A stretch of 64,000 bases of DNA from Warburgia ugandensis (Eukaryota; Streptophyta; Magnoliopsida; Canellales; Canellaceae): contig CP141132.1 of the NCBI GenBank assembly GCA_035236585.1, forward strand, positions 50,595,880 through 50,659,879, in the 5' to 3' direction. Positions 23,991 to 37,672 of the stretch are shown here, piece by piece. The notes under the pieces are model-generated. The model ran no database searches. It worked only from the letters and a program-made list of their open reading frames with translations, and had not been told where the DNA came from. Each line of letters starts with the position of its first letter. Position 1 is the stretch's first letter. The translations under genes and the position numbers were made by a program.

Positions 23991-25750
23991 TAAGCTTGAG
24001 GAAATTTTTAATGACACTGAGTAATGGGATATTGATATTAACTTGTTTGAATATGTCCATTTTATCATTGTAAGTGTTCTCCTTCTTAACATTATTCAAT
24101 CTCTAAGGAAATGGAGTCGTTGGGACATTAGGTGCATCAGGAAGGTATATAGATGAAGAGGATGTAGGTTGTACTTTTTCTTTCCCTTTTTGAAGTTGGT
24201 TAGCTTTTCTTTCTCCTTGGGTTATAGGGTATCCCTAGTCTAACCTATTTGATTATCTACTTTTTTCACTCCTAAGGGTTTTGATGGATTTAACTTAATC
24301 AGATGGTGTGAAAATAATCTCATACTAACCCTTAGGGTTTGGCAGTGGTTGACTAGGAAACTACCTTTTTTCCTTTCTTGAAGCGCAATAGAGAGCTGTC
24401 ACATTTGATACTCCAAATTCATAATAGATTGTGAGTTGGCTTGCAAGGTCTATTTTATTTTATTCTAAAATTGCATTGTATTGTTTTGAAACTTAACATT
24501 CTCTTGCATGATGATGTTTAGAGTTTCCTCTAGTGATTGTTTCCTTGGTTAAGGTGGAAACTGTGGAGGTGGTTGCTATAGAAGCATGTTATTCCTAGGA
24601 AAGGTTGTTGAGGGAGATTCCTCGATGAACCCCCTTAGTAATTATTCTTTGACCATGAAAAGTTTGGATGCCTAGCTCATCCAAGGTTGTAGGTCTAAGA
24701 TTATGGGTTATTATTGCTAGGTTGGTGATATGCATTCATGGCATTCTCCTACTCTGAAAAGAACTCAAGGAAACCAAAGCTAGAAGGACACGAAAGAGCA
24801 GAGTGATTAGGATTAGAAAAGATTGAACAAACCTCATTTGAGGTTGCAAAGGATATCTATTCATCATGAAGGCATCAAACCATTGTGTGAGATCATCTAT
24901 TTTCCTACTTGCTAGATCAACATATCAATTTTGCTATACAAATCTAGAGTGACTACTACTTCATATATTCCACCTTTCCTTTATGGTTGTGAATTTTTTC
25001 CAATGCAGGTAGAGTAATCCCATTGTTGGGAATTATCAACGAGTGTTTCAAAGAAATTTTAAGCTTTCACAACACTTTTAGTCGTGAAAGCCCCTCCACT
25101 CGTGGCATCTATCATACGTCAATTTTGCAGTATCAAATCTTCATAAAAATAATGAACCTACTACCACTTCTCAAAACCATAGTGGGCACATTTCAAAAGC
25201 AATTTATTTCGATGTTTCCATCATTCATAGAAATGTTGCCCCTTCTTTTGCTGGAAATTTATAATTTCATGCCGAAGGGCATGGACTGGGGAAAACTTAT
25301 TCAGGAATTTCCTAAATAATTAATCCCACATGGTGATAGACCCTACTTCTACATAGTTGAGCGATGCCTCAGCATTGTCCTTAAGAGAAAATGGGAATAG
25401 CCTCAACCCAATAAAGAAGTTGTGGAATTTGAAAGTGCACAAATGTCAAGAAATTCCTTGACATGGTGGTATGGGTATTCCTTGTCTAACCCATAAAAAG
25501 TAGGTAGGAGTTTAATAACCCTTGGTTTCAACTCAAAGTGATCTGCATTTGTTGTAGGTAATGCTATGCATAAAGGTACTTATGAACTTCTCTTCCACCT
25601 AGAATACACTAATTACCACCAAGCTTTTCATGCCCTATATCCCAACATGCCACAAATCAGAAAATCTCATCCAATGATCCTTAGGACTGAAGTATTAGTG
25701 AAAGTAAGAAAAGAGGAGCCCTAACACTTTTTCCTAAACAATCACCACCT
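23991..25750 (-). pseudogene. Athila gag relic
   Basis: The minus strand shows, from about 25,420 downward, LKDNAEASLNYVEVGSITMW, then LFRKFLNKFSP and EIINFQQKKGQHFYEW, then AHYGFEKW and HYFYEDL. These correspond to the capsid core of Athila gag (RKFLNKYFPPHK..., GETFFQVWERFKDL..., HHGFEKWRLINYFYEGL). The following region to 24,000 keeps only short pieces. Frameshifts and stops are frequent. A short + strand open frame at 25,023-25,319 is antisense to this and is not a gene. Confidence 0.8.
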
Positions 25751-28739
25751 AAGAAAGAAATAATAATGATGAAAAAGGAAGGCACTTTCAGTAAGCTAGA
25801 AACTCTTAAAAGAAAGAAGGCAACTTCAGAGAGTTTAGATAAAGAGGGGCTTAGAAGTAATTCATATTTAAGGAAGTTAAACCATAGGGGATGTGTCCTT
25901 CCTTAAACATGAAATAGAAAAAAAGAAAACAAATTGGAGACAGTTGCCCATGTTTTAGGACTCACCCATTCCTAGCCTTAGGAGATGAACAATAAGTAGG
26001 TACATGGTATATACCTACCCACCAACATAAAGCCCTTTAGCTAGGAACCTAGGTGGCTTATGGAAAGATTTGCATATTTCCTCAACCTTAATTAAGAAAT
26101 TAGAAAGTCATCTTATTTCTAAGAATCCTTTCCTTTTTCTTAGTCCCACTACATAAAAAGAAAACAGAAAGAAAGAAAGGAAAATGATGCATGAATGCTA
26201 ACTAACATGGAATATGCATGAAATCTACAATTAAAAAGTGGGTGTGTGAAACATGAAATTAGAAGGTGTATAGAATTAGAAAATGGATGAAATTAGAAAG
26301 TAGAAAAATAATGAAACATGGAAAGAGTGTGTGAATGAAGAAAAGTGAGAATGGAATAAGAAATAATGTGAGATGCATACAAATCTAGCATGTAAGGATC
26401 CATTCATGCAACTTAGATAATGGAAAGTGATAATACTTACACTACATATAACTAAGATGCCTAATTCTACCATGATATGCTTGACTTTTTTAAACTAAGA
26501 ATGCTTTCTAAATCTAATGAGCTACTATACATGAAGTTTTTAAACTTTCCTTAGAAAATAATGAATGAAAAATAAGAAGTCAAACTTGGTTTCTAAATGA
26601 GGAAAGTGCTAAATCTAAGAATCCACCATGCAAGTACTTTCTAAAGTAGACCTAAAATAATCCCAAAACATTCCCAAGATGAATGAAAAGAAATTTAGAA
26701 ATTTTTTAAAGCTAAAAATCAAGGAATCTAAGTTTTAAGCATGAACTCTAAAATTAGAATCTACCTACTTCTAAAATAGGAAAGTGCATAAGAATATGGA
26801 AACTAAGCAAGCACCTAGATTTACAAAGTAAACATAACCTAAGGAAACAAAAGTATTGCGTAAATATACTATGAATACAACCTAAGCAAGCTATTAAAGA
26901 TAACAAACGAGTGAACATGAAAAAGACGCATCCATTAAAAAGTTGGTGGAATGCATTGGAAACCTTATGCATGTTTGCTTGTAAATCTTAATGGAATGGA
27001 AGGGAGACATAGTTGCATCTATACTACTCTATGATGAAAGGAATTACCATGCAAAACTTGAACTACAAAACAAGTGAAGATGAGAAATTTCCATGTAAAA
27101 AACTAAAGAAAATTTGCAATTAATTCATGCATGCAAATCTAAGCAACATAAAGGATGGTGCATGCAACTACATTAGCATTCTAAATAAGCAAAACCTAGA
27201 TGAATGCATGCTTGAAGAATGTGAGTGTAAAAGATAGAAGATGATAGAGAAAGAAAGAAAGAAAAGGAAAAAAATAAGCAAGAAAAGGAATTAGACTTAG
27301 GTTGAGACCATACCTTTTATCTTTAAGGAATTTGATCATGGAAGTTTGAAGGGAACTTGGGTGAGGGTGATCTTCCTCCCTCTATTTCTCCTTTGGTTTG
27401 GTAATGCACTTAAGGGAAAGTTGAAAGATGAAAACCATATTCATAACACCTCTATTGATAGATTTCTAGCATAATGGTTAAGGGGATTCAAGGGTGGAGA
27501 TCAAGCCAATTTAATTAGAACCAAACCAAGGGCTAGATGGGGGATGTGGGAATGGAATATAGGAATAGGAGATGAGAATGGAATAAATAAGATAGCAAGG
27601 GAAAGGGAAAAGAATAAGAAAGCCTAAGGGAAGAAGGGAATAAATGGGAAAAAGAAAGAATTAGAAAGGGAGACTAAGGAGGTAGCTTAGGAATGAAGGA
27701 AGTGAAATCAAATAGAAAGTGGGTGTTGGTGGGGGGCAAGGTGTGATTTTCATTACAGGAAAGTGGAGGTAGAAAATGGGAGAAAATAAAAAGGAAAAAG
27801 AAGTAAAAGATAAGGAATAAGTAGTAAAAGAAATTGGTGGGGAAAAAAGTGAAAGAAATGGAAAGTTGGAGAAGGAATCTAGGGTTTTCATATTTAGAAA
27901 GCCTTAAGGAGGATGGTGCATGTAATGCACATGGATGAGTGTTGTGAGTGATTTACAAAACCTAAGATGTAGAGACCTTTGGATGAGATTGGATGGTTGA
28001 GATCTTCCTTTCCTTAGGGTTTTGCTTGACTTTTCAGCATAAGAAAGGTGGCTAGGATTTCCTTCTTTGCTTTACTTCAATGCTAACCCTTACATCATAC
28101 ATAACTTAACATGAATAGATGGGATCTATTTATGGCATGTAAACCTTCTTTAACCTTCATTTCTTCTCCACCGTTGGATTGAATTGCCCTAGGATGAATA
28201 TCCTTGATTCTTTTAGATCTTCATATTCTCATGTAGACCAACTGTGCTTCAATATCTTGCTTGGATAAGACATATTCTCATTGGTTGATTCTTCATCCTT
28301 TTGGTTGAGTAGGAGAGAGAAAATAAGAGAAAAGTTTTCATGTAATCTCATTCTTCTTTTTCTTTTAACAAGCTTTCGATGTGTATGATTCTAATGTATA
28401 TGAATTTAGCTTCTTCCATAAGCTTCCGTAGGTGATGATACATGTGCAATTGTGCTTGAATTTGAAAGTTGCCGCCTTTTGTCCCTCATTTGAGTTGGAG
28501 TTGCACATAAGATTTTTGGTCATTCTGACTTCAATAATGACATCCAATGATCCTTTTTAACCCACCATAACTTCATTTATGGCATGTGTGACCCATCATG
28601 TAGCTTATAATATGAAATTTCTCTTTTCGGGGTAAAATTGGTAATTTGTGTATTTTTTACAATTGTATGTTGGACTTGCAGAATAGTAGAATTAACCCTA
28701 CTTAGTGATAATTAAGTGATTTCTAAGCTAAACATTCTA
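25751..28739 (-). mobile_element. 5' untranslated region and probable LTR of the minus-strand Athila element
   Basis: No coding content. The sequence is A- and GA-rich on the plus strand (T- and CT-rich on the element's strand), like the middle of the other Athila LTRs. The part from about 25,550 to 26,850 is repeated in inverted orientation at 28,740-33,000. I could not fix the LTR boundaries or a clear primer site. The short Ser/Phe-rich open frame at 27,661-27,891 comes from the low-complexity tract. Confidence 0.5.
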
Positions 28740-31700
28740 AGTATAGGGATATATATGTAATATGTCTATAACCATCATTATTGTAAAGTAAGCACTTTCC
28801 TAATTTAGAAGTAGAGTAGTTTCTAATTTTAGATTTACATTTTAGATGTTAGATTCTTTCCTTTCAGCTCTTTTTAGCTTTGATAACCATCCATTTTTCT
28901 TTCATTTCATTTAGGATTACTTTAAGACCATTTTAGATACAAATTGCATGTTAGATTCTTAAATTTAGCACTTTTCTAATTTAGAAACATAGCACTTTCC
29001 TATTTTAAAAACTCATGTTTAGCTTAGTTAGAATTTCTAATTTTCTTTGCATACACACTAAGATCACTTTAAAAACTACATAAATGATAGTTTATTAGAT
29101 ATATCATGCATTACCACCTTCTAAATCCATGCGTAGCATATTTAATTTCATGCACCATGCATCTTTGGAATCACATGCACACACACTTTCTAATTTCACA
29201 TGCATGATATTTTTCCATACTAGGTTGCATTCATTCTCCTCTCCCATACATGTCTCCCTATCATTCACATCTATCTCACCCTCTTACCATCTTTTCATCT
29301 CCCATCACTGTAACGACCCGGGTTTTCACATGCATTTTTAAATGCAATATCTAATTCCTAAGGCGAGATGCATCCCTATTTGAAAACCATTTTATAAAAA
29401 CCATGCAATGCAACGGAAAACCTTTTAGTTTTAAACTCATTTTGAAAACCCCGAGTGTCATTTGCTTTCACAACAACCAAGGTAGTTTTTGAAAAGCTTT
29501 AGAAATCATAAGTGTTTTTCCCCAGATCTATCCGATCCAAGACACAGCCCAATTGTAATTAAATACAAATACATGTCCAAAGGGTTGAGAGTTTACTTAC
29601 ATGTATAACTGTCTCCTTTTTAATTCACTTGCTCGTAGCACTAATATCTCCTGAGGCGTCGTCTATTTGTGAGTGGAACTATCCTGAAAAATGTTAAGGA
29701 TAGGGTGAGTATATACTAAGCACAGTAGGAGTCTATCACTACTAGTTTTGCAATGCATGTTATGTTTAAAATCACATGCTCTTAAAAACATGTGCATGTT
29801 CGAACAATCATGTTCAATATCGATATTAGAAACCACTGTCAAACCGGAATATTGACGACTTAAAGAATAGCATAATCCAAGTCGAAAGTATCATATATCA
29901 TAAACATAATGATATGCATAAGATGCTCCACTGAATCCAACTCATGGATATCTGGTATGGTATGGTCGACCAACCTCATGTCATGCCATATGCAATGCAA
30001 ATAAATCCTCAAACCATAGGGTCCAACTATGCCCACGACCTCGCCGCCGTGTGGTCCCCGGGTACCTGAGGACACAGCATCATAGCCTCCACGGGGCATA
30101 TGACACATCGACCCAATGACGTGACACCAGTGGTAGCCCCCTGTACCACATGCAGTCGACATAGGGACATGCCCTTTTTGGGAGTGGTACCCATCCACCT
30201 AATAGTGGTAGAGGCTGGAGGCCAACCCAAACCTCTCGGCATAGCGCCTACGAGCTTATCAGCCCAAATCATATCCGATCAAACAAGCAAAAACCCCTTT
30301 TTCAAAACCTGTCCTCTTTGGGTCCCACAACTGCCTACCCAGCATCTTTTGGGCACTCTAGCGTCTTTTGGTAACCCTCAAGGACATGCAATCTTTCAAA
30401 AACTCAATGCTCACAAATCATGCAATATATGCATTTGTTTGCAAAACATATCTATGCATAATGTATATGCAATTATTTGTAAAACATATTTATGCCAAAA
30501 CATATCTATGCATAAAGCATTTATCATATGTATACTGAATTAAGTCATGCTAAACAAGTTATATAACTTATACTTAAAACATGCATAAAACAATCATGGC
30601 TCTTTTAAAAAGTCTAGTAGCGATAGAGCACCTACCTCAAAGTCTCCTGGAGTCGCGTCCTTGATCACTTCACCCCATCCTTGGGCCTCATTTATACACT
30701 CCTAGGTCGAATGGATACAAGGAGTTCTTAATTAATTTCAGTCTATTTAGTCATTAGACCGCTAGCCCTGCCTATTGGGTCCCTGGTTCTTGCCTAATTC
30801 ATTGTCAGGCTGGATCCTATGATGTGGACCTACTATTCCATAGCTAACTCTATAATTTGTCCTTTAATCTTAGCTTTAAAGTCTTGCTGGGTCCACGTGT
30901 CCTAGTTCCCTCACTTGCGTGCACACCTAAAGGCCGTGTCAGGGACCGCGTTTTTGCATGCGCACATGCATGCTCAGGTGACACGCTATGACGCACATCA
31001 TTGCACGGGCACACCTTGTATCATGGCGCGTCTCAACTCCCAGGGCACCCCGTGCACCCTGGTCGAGCCAGGACCCGTGCCCTATGTCATGCGCGCACCC
31101 GAGGGCCGCTCCTGGGACAGTGTACACACTGTTGTATGCCCAGAGCCCATCCCTGGGACCCTGTCCCATGCGCACATGGAGCAAGGCGTCCCTGGGATGC
31201 CTGGCTCGTGCAAGGTCATTTGGACCTAGCTTGGGGCGTTGTGTTCGTGCAGGGCCGTCTGAACAGCTTGGGAACGTCCTCCAGCCCAAAAATCTAGCTG
31301 GAAAAAGGTCAGATCCGGCATGGATCTTAGCCTGGGGGAAGTGAAACAGAGGAAAGGGAAGGAGGGGCTTACCTGGGGATGCCCTTTTCCGAGTTGTGCG
31401 GCTCCTCCTTTCCGCCTAAAAACCCTTGGTTGCTGGAAACTCGAAGAAGGGGAAAACCCCATTGCCAAGACCAGAAAGAAGAGAGGGGAATGGGGAGACG
31501 GGAATGGCCGGCCTGACTTGGGCCTGGCCATTGCTGGAAAACTCAGAGAGATGGGTTTCCAATTTTGCCAGAAACCCCAGTCTCAAACGACTGGAAAAAA
31601 CCCATTTTGAAGAGGGGGGAAGATGGGGTTTTTATAGAGGAGTGAAAGGCGGTGCCTCTCAATGGAGGTGCCGCCCTTTCCCCTGAGATTTTCTAGAGAA

Positions 31701-33480
31701 ATCGAGATTTAGGGTTTTCTGGAGGGTTCTTGAGGTTGAAGATGACAGGGGGTGCCGTTATCAAAATGGGCCCCTGCATTTTTCGTCCTTTTTCTTTTTT
31801 TCGTTTTTTTGTTTAATTTCCAAAAATACCCCTATCTTTAAATGGCTGTAAATTCTTCATACGAACTTCGTTTTGGGTGATTTTTGAGGTGTTGGATTTC
31901 ATTTTTCGAGTAGAATCTAATGGTACTAAGTTTCCTCATAAATTCCTTCATTTACTATTTTAAATAAAATCAAACATTCAACACAGTCCATTTCCCATAG
32001 AATGTCCAATTTTCGTTAAAAATAATGTAAATTGCTCGGGCATCACAATCACTTTCTATTTTCATACACTCATACGTTTTCTATTTTTAGATTACACGCA
32101 TACTCCATGCTACTTAGTTCATGCATCATTCTTCTATCTCTTCTTTATAATTTCTTTTTTATGGAGTTGGAATAAGGAAAAGGAAAAGATTCTTATGCAT
32201 TTTTATGGAAATAAGGCAAATTTCTAATTCCTTAAGTAAGGTTGATAAAACATCAAAATCCACTAATAAAGTCACTAGATTCCTAGCTAAGGACTTCATG
32301 TTGGAGGGTACGATTACACCATGTACCTATTCCTTTCTTCCTCTCCTAAGGTTGAAATTGGTGAGTCTCAATCCAAGGGCCACTATCTCCCCTTAGTTTT
32401 CCTTTTATTCTATTTCATGTTTAAGGTAGGAAGCCTCTTTTATGGTTCACCCTATTTTAAATATGAATGACCTCTTATCTCCTCTCTTTCAAACTCCTTG
32501 AAGCTACCCTCTTTTTAGAGTTCCTAACTTAAGAAAAATGACATATCTTTTTCTACTTCCATTTTCATCATCTTCTTTCTCTCCTAGGGTAGTGATTTTT
32601 TACGAAAGGTGTTAGGTTACTCTTTTCTTGTCTACCCTAATACTTCATTCTAAGGAACATTGGATGTGATCTATTTTGGTTTATGCCATAATGGGGTAAG
32701 GATGAGAAAAGCTTGGTGGTAACTTTAGTGTATTTAGGATTGAAAAGAATTGTACAAGCTCCTATTGAGTGACACAACATGAGGGCCCTACAATAAAATT
32801 GAAGCCTAGATTTGAAGGACTTTTACTTGCTTTTTTTATTTGCTTTCTTTTCATTGCTTATGTAACAAATCCTTATAAATTTTCAATTAATAAAATATCT
32901 CTTTTCCTTTCTTAGTTACTTTGTTTATTTATTTTTATTCTTAGTTAGTTGCAGTTTGAGAAAGTTTCCTTCTTTTATTTTCTTAATTCTTTACTCCTAT
33001 TTTCTAGTTTCCTTACTTGCTTTCTTTCTTAATTAGTGCATACTTTCTAGTTGATTAGTTTAGATGTTTAATTTAATGGTTATTCCTTTTTACTTTTCTT
33101 ATCATTAGTTTTAGTTAGAAATTGTTATTCTTTTGAATGATTGGCTAGGTTAAAGTAAGATAACTTAAATTCTAACTCTATTTATTAGAATCTTCATATG
33201 ATCGACGCATATTTGTTGATTTTATACTCCAATAGAGTCGAGCACTTGCGATAATTATTAAAACACATCAATATGTCTCTAACAGATAAGATCATACGGC
33301 TTGTTCATGTCTTTGCAATTATGGTATCTTTTCCTTCATGATTAATGGTTTAAGTCATAGGTGTATGTGCTCTTTCTTTGAAGACTAACTTTAAATGTCC
33401 TTGTTTATCTTTTACATGCTTATTATATGTTGTTAAATTAATCAAAAGAAAATTGAAACTAACTAGGCCTTTTATTCTGG
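28740..33480 (+). mobile_element. Inverted partial copy of the Athila 5' region, split by a solo LTR
   Basis: 28,795 onward (AGCACTTTCCTAATTTAGAAGTAG) aligns with the reverse complement of the sequence ending near 26,800. 32,300-32,760 aligns with the reverse complement of 25,580-26,050, for example the shared phrase AAAGCTTGGTGGTAA. The nested LTR 29,309-32,047 must be removed to see the match. After about 32,770 the similarity ends and the sequence becomes T-rich LTR-like DNA to about 33,480. No gene is visible. Confidence 0.7.
29309..32047 (-). mobile_element. Solo LTR (Tekay/Del-like), 2,739 bp, minus orientation
   Basis: Plus-strand ends are TGTAACGACCCGGG and ...GGGCATCACA. An exact ATCAC duplication flanks it (29,304-29,308; 32,048-32,052). 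It is closely related to 41,210-43,930 in opposite orientation, and the two share long near-identical stretches around 29,310-30,600 and 42,550-43,930. Landmarks on the minus strand are the shared LTR motif (31,750-31,776), a TATAAAA box near 31,627-31,640, GGCGG/CCGCC inverted repeats at 31,648-31,676 and a CpG-rich block at 30,900-31,280. The cluster of overlapping open frames at 29,860-31,686 arises from this composition and is not coding. Confidence 0.92.
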
Positions 33481-33834
33481 AAGAACAAGTGGTTTTGATA
33501 CATTTGCAATCCTTACCACTTTAGTTCTTAGAGATGACAAACTTAGATAGTGGAATCATTTGAGTTATTAGGACACGAAGGCTCTTTTTACCTTAGCAAG
33601 CGACTCCTCCTCTTAATCTATGTAAGCTCACATAAATCCAGTTAAAAACTTAAATAAAATCATTAGAAAAGATCAAATTAACTTTCATTTCCCTCCAATT
33701 TAGAAGACTAATTCAAGTTAAAGGAAGTACATGAATTACATAAATAACTTTTAATCACCATTTCAAATAAAATTAGAATTTCTAACCTAAAAAAGATAAA
33801 ATTTCCTCTCTTATGAACTAATAAAATGTGTATA
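33481..33834. other. No gene or recognised repeat
   Basis: AT-rich stretch between the inverted Athila copy and the direct repeat. I see no open frame, terminal repeat or structural RNA in it. Confidence 0.5.
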
Positions 33835-35054
33835 TGGCTTATACTAATATAGTTCAAGCCTTATTTATTGAGATTGCTTGCTTACAAGTGCCAATTCTAA
33901 ATTTCTACGACCTAGTTGATCTAAAAAGAGTGACAAAAGATAGGTAGCTTGCTTTTGTACCTATTCTTTATGGCTTTTCAAATGTACAAGTGAAATGGTT
34001 CCCCACACAAGAAAATTAGAGTTGCACTTCATCTTGTGCTTAGATGCGAGATATTTCTTTCCTTGGTTGGAGTAATCAACTATTGTAGGGAGTTTATAGA
34101 AATCATGGAATTTGGAATTGGTAAAGTAACATCATCGATGTGAGATTCCCTACCCAATAGAAGGTCTACTTAGATAACATACAAAGTTAATTGTTGCTTG
34201 GGGGTCTCATAGATTCTATACATAGCTAGCAATTAGATGATCCTCTCTCCACATTCAAGTTGAGTTGAACCAAAAGTCAAAGGGAATGCGAGACTCCTCT
34301 AAATGCCACCTACATGATAATCAATATTGCGAAAATTCTCAATAAGAATGTCATCAAATTTGAAGTCACAAACCTCCTAGAATACCATGAAGAGTCAACT
34401 TCAACCTTTTAAAGGTCATCCTCCTCATCAAAAGAGACAAAACTACTAATAAAGTAGGATTGCCACTCATTATCAACACTTGTGTTGTGAATGATGCATC
34501 ACAATGACCCCCCTGAGGTAGATTAACATAAGCCAATGAGAAGACTCAACTACAACAGCAAATGTCTAAGGCTAAGTGCACCTCAATAGGTATATCATGA
34601 CAAGTCTCATAAAAGGCTACAAATTCAAAGATTATGTTGGCATTTTAATCTCAATTGTTTAAAAGGCATTCCAATATATGATGGTCATGGGTTATGAGGT
34701 TGGTAAGACTATTGGAAGTTTGGGCAAAATATATAACTACTAGCCTTTGTTCAATAGAATTTAACTGACACTTTTAAACTTGGACCAATAATGAATCATG
34801 TAACTTGACTCAAATTTCCAATGCTAATGATTCCCGAGACTATAAACTTTGGTTGAAACCTAGATGCTAGTTGTCTATTGGAGTGGAGCTACGACCAAGA
34901 CCTTAGCTATAGTAGCAAAGGCCCTTGAATCAAGCCCATGTGCCATAAGATGAAAGGGTGAGTACTACATCCCCTCAATATAAAGTTGATGAACATTTTA
35001 AAAAGTGCCAGCCTCTATGAGTGTTGTGATATAATGGGCATGTCATTGAGTTAT
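33835..35054 (+). repeat. Direct repeat copy 1 (unclassified, about 1.2 kb)
   Basis: Shares ordered blocks with 37,910-39,035, for example TGTACCTATTCTTTATGGCTTT, CCTTGGTTGGAG...CTACTATTGTAGGGAG and GTTGAACATTT-like text at the end. The copies differ by many substitutions and small indels. No coding domain was recognised. Confidence 0.75.
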
Positions 35055-35059
35055 GCTAT

Positions 35060-37667
35060 TGGTGTAGCTTTAAAATTACTCGCAAGTACATGAATCAAAG
35101 TAGTAATTATACACAAGAAAGGTTGATCTCATGAGAAATCTCACAAAAATTTTAATTGATTGGGTATTGTTTAACTTTTTTATCTTTGCTAAAGAAAGAG
35201 GGTTTTGATTAAACTAGGAATTTAGACAACATGGAATTGGAAACATGCATCAATTTAGAAACTACAAGTAAAGGAAATTTTCTAAAAGTAAAGATATTCA
35301 ATAAAATTAGAAATATTCCAAAATAGCATGTATTCAATAAAAGAAACTAAGGCAAAATTAGAATGAATGAAGCTAGGAAACTTAGACTTAAGGGACTTAC
35401 TAAAAATGAAGCTTTCCTAAACCTAAAACTTTCTAAAACTAAAAAATTTTCAAACTAAATTAGAAACTTTCTAAACTAATCTAAGATGCAAATAACTAAA
35501 CAAGTACTACTAATATAACATGAAACAAGGGAACAACAATCCACTTAAAGGAAAGTCACCCAATTACCATGTACATGACTCATGTAGTTCTGCACATGGT
35601 TCATAAGTGAGATATGGGTAGAAATTATGGATTAAAAGCTAACTAATATGCAAAATAATCAAATCACCCACTAAACTAACTAAAAGGTTAAATGGGCTCC
35701 TAAGATTTCTAGCAAATAAGGTAAATGAACTACTGGACCTTGCACATGAAGCATAAGATGAAAATTCTAGCAACATGGTCTATATGAAACTCAAATCAAG
35801 TAAGACGTGGAAAGAAACTTAACAAGCACTTTTCATGGAATATAACACTCAAGAATTTAAGTACTTTACTACTGGAATTAAATAATAACCATGCTGCTCA
35901 AATAAGTTTATCAATTGACTTGAAAGTACATCAAAATTGGTGCACATGTACAAGGAGAACAAGGCTGGAAATTGTGCACTTTTCTAATGGCTAGAACTTG
36001 ATTCAAATCAAGAATTAAACACACTCTCAGATATGATACATGTAGAACCCAAAGAGAAATCAAGAGAATCAAAGCATGAAAGAACATGAAGATGGAAGCA
36101 AAGAACAAGCAAAATGGACCTAAATCTAAGCCAAAAACAACAAAAATATGAAGGGGAAACAAGAAGGATCAAAGTTACTATTCTCTTGGTTGTCACTACA
36201 AGAGAAATATAACTTAAATCTTGAAGAACTAGGCAAGAAAAACAAGAGAGATAAAAGCAAAGATCAAGGAAAGACCAGCTAAGCTCTATGCGTATGGAAG
36301 TAAAGCAAAGAACTAAAGAAATAAACAAGAAAGCAAAGCAACAAAGCTAAGTAATGAAGTAAGGAACAAAGTACCAACTTGGAATTAAAGTGCAAGAAGA
36401 AAGGAGAAGACTTGAATGAGGAATTCTTGGAACCAAAAGAGAGGCAGCCAATGGAAGGAGGCATGGAAAACCCTAGGCTGCTAATTGTGAGGCATGGAGC
36501 TCCTATATGCCATAAATGGGAGTTCTGGGGTGTATTTATAGGTGATTTCAAGTTTCCAACTTTGTTAGACATCTATCCTAAGGATGTAATTTGAATCAGG
36601 ACTCTAAGTAGGAACGTGGGTGGTTGAATGGAAATAGGAAAGTGGGTGGAAGTCTAAGGCAACCAAAGAGAAAACAATGTGGAGGCAAGGTGGGAGCCGT
36701 CTATTTTTTAGGGCGAGGCATCTCAACTTTGCTCCCATGCATGGAAATCCCAAGGGGTTGAGGTAGCAGGTAAGAAAGAGAGGGAGAAAGAGGTAGGAAA
36801 GAGAGGTTGAGGAAAGAGAGGTTGAGGAAAGAGGGGTTGGTGGAGTGGATGCAATTAGAAGGGGGAGCCGCCTCTTTTTAGGAAAGTGGTGTGGAGATCC
36901 CCTCCTCAAGGGTGTTTCACGTGGAATGGCAAGAAAGGGAGAGAGGAAAAGAAAGAAAAAGAAAAAGTGACTTAATTTCTCTCTTGATTGGTCCACCTAT
37001 GCATATCTTACAAAAATCCTTCTAATTATCCCTTGAAACCCAATTTTAGCATGTGGATAATTACTTGAGATCTTCATCCAATAGTGTAACTTCACATGGC
37101 ATTGGCTAAGTTCGCTTAATGGGTCCTTTGGCTTGGCCTAAGTTGTTAACTCCTCTGGCTTCAAGGCTTAAATGACTTGCATGGCTAACTTAGGTTTCCT
37201 TGTTAATGTAGGAAACCTTATCCATGGCTCCAATTCTCATGCAAAGGTGGTGGAATTACATGGCTTTTTGCATGGGCCTATTTTAATCACCTTTGATGCT
37301 TCTAGTTGCTTTCTTGATTGCCTTAAGATAGTCTTTAACCTTGATTTAGCTTTGAAATGTTGAAATATAGATCTTTGGCCTTCTTTTGATCTTGATCTTC
37401 AAATCTTATCTATTTGATCTTGGTCGTTGAATCATCTTCTTAATACCTACAAAAGAATAAAAACCCTAATTAAATCCTAAAATATTATGAGTATTCACAT
37501 AATTACTCTGGATTAGCTCTTGAACCTACCAAATATCAAACTTTTAAATTATTAGGTTATAAATGCATGTGTTATGAAATTTCAAGAAAAACCCTAGAAA
37601 TAGCACTATAAGTTATAATACATGGACTACTAATTAGGTACTTTTGTACAAAATTGAACACTTATTA
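35060..37667 (-). mobile_element. Athila-type solo LTR, 2,608 bp, minus orientation
   Basis: Left end TGGTGTAGCTTTAA, right end ...ACACTTATTA (CA changed to TA). The flanks GCTAT (35,055-35,059) and GCTAC (37,668-37,672) are a 5-bp duplication with one mismatch. It aligns throughout with the LTR at 14,524-23,672 and, in reverse, with 304-2,975. The open frames at 35,911-36,996 lie in purine-rich LTR sequence and show no protein family. Confidence 0.88.
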
Positions 37668-37672
37668 GCTAC

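Noticed and set aside
27661-27891. 76-codon Ser/Phe/Pro-rich open frame on the minus strand
   Set aside because: It translates a purine-rich low-complexity tract within a probable Athila LTR; no start context or family.
29860-31686. Cluster of ten open frames of 80-147 codons
   Set aside because: All fall within the solo LTR 29,309-32,047. They overlap in both strands and match the CpG-rich composition; the related LTR at 41,210 does not keep the same frames.
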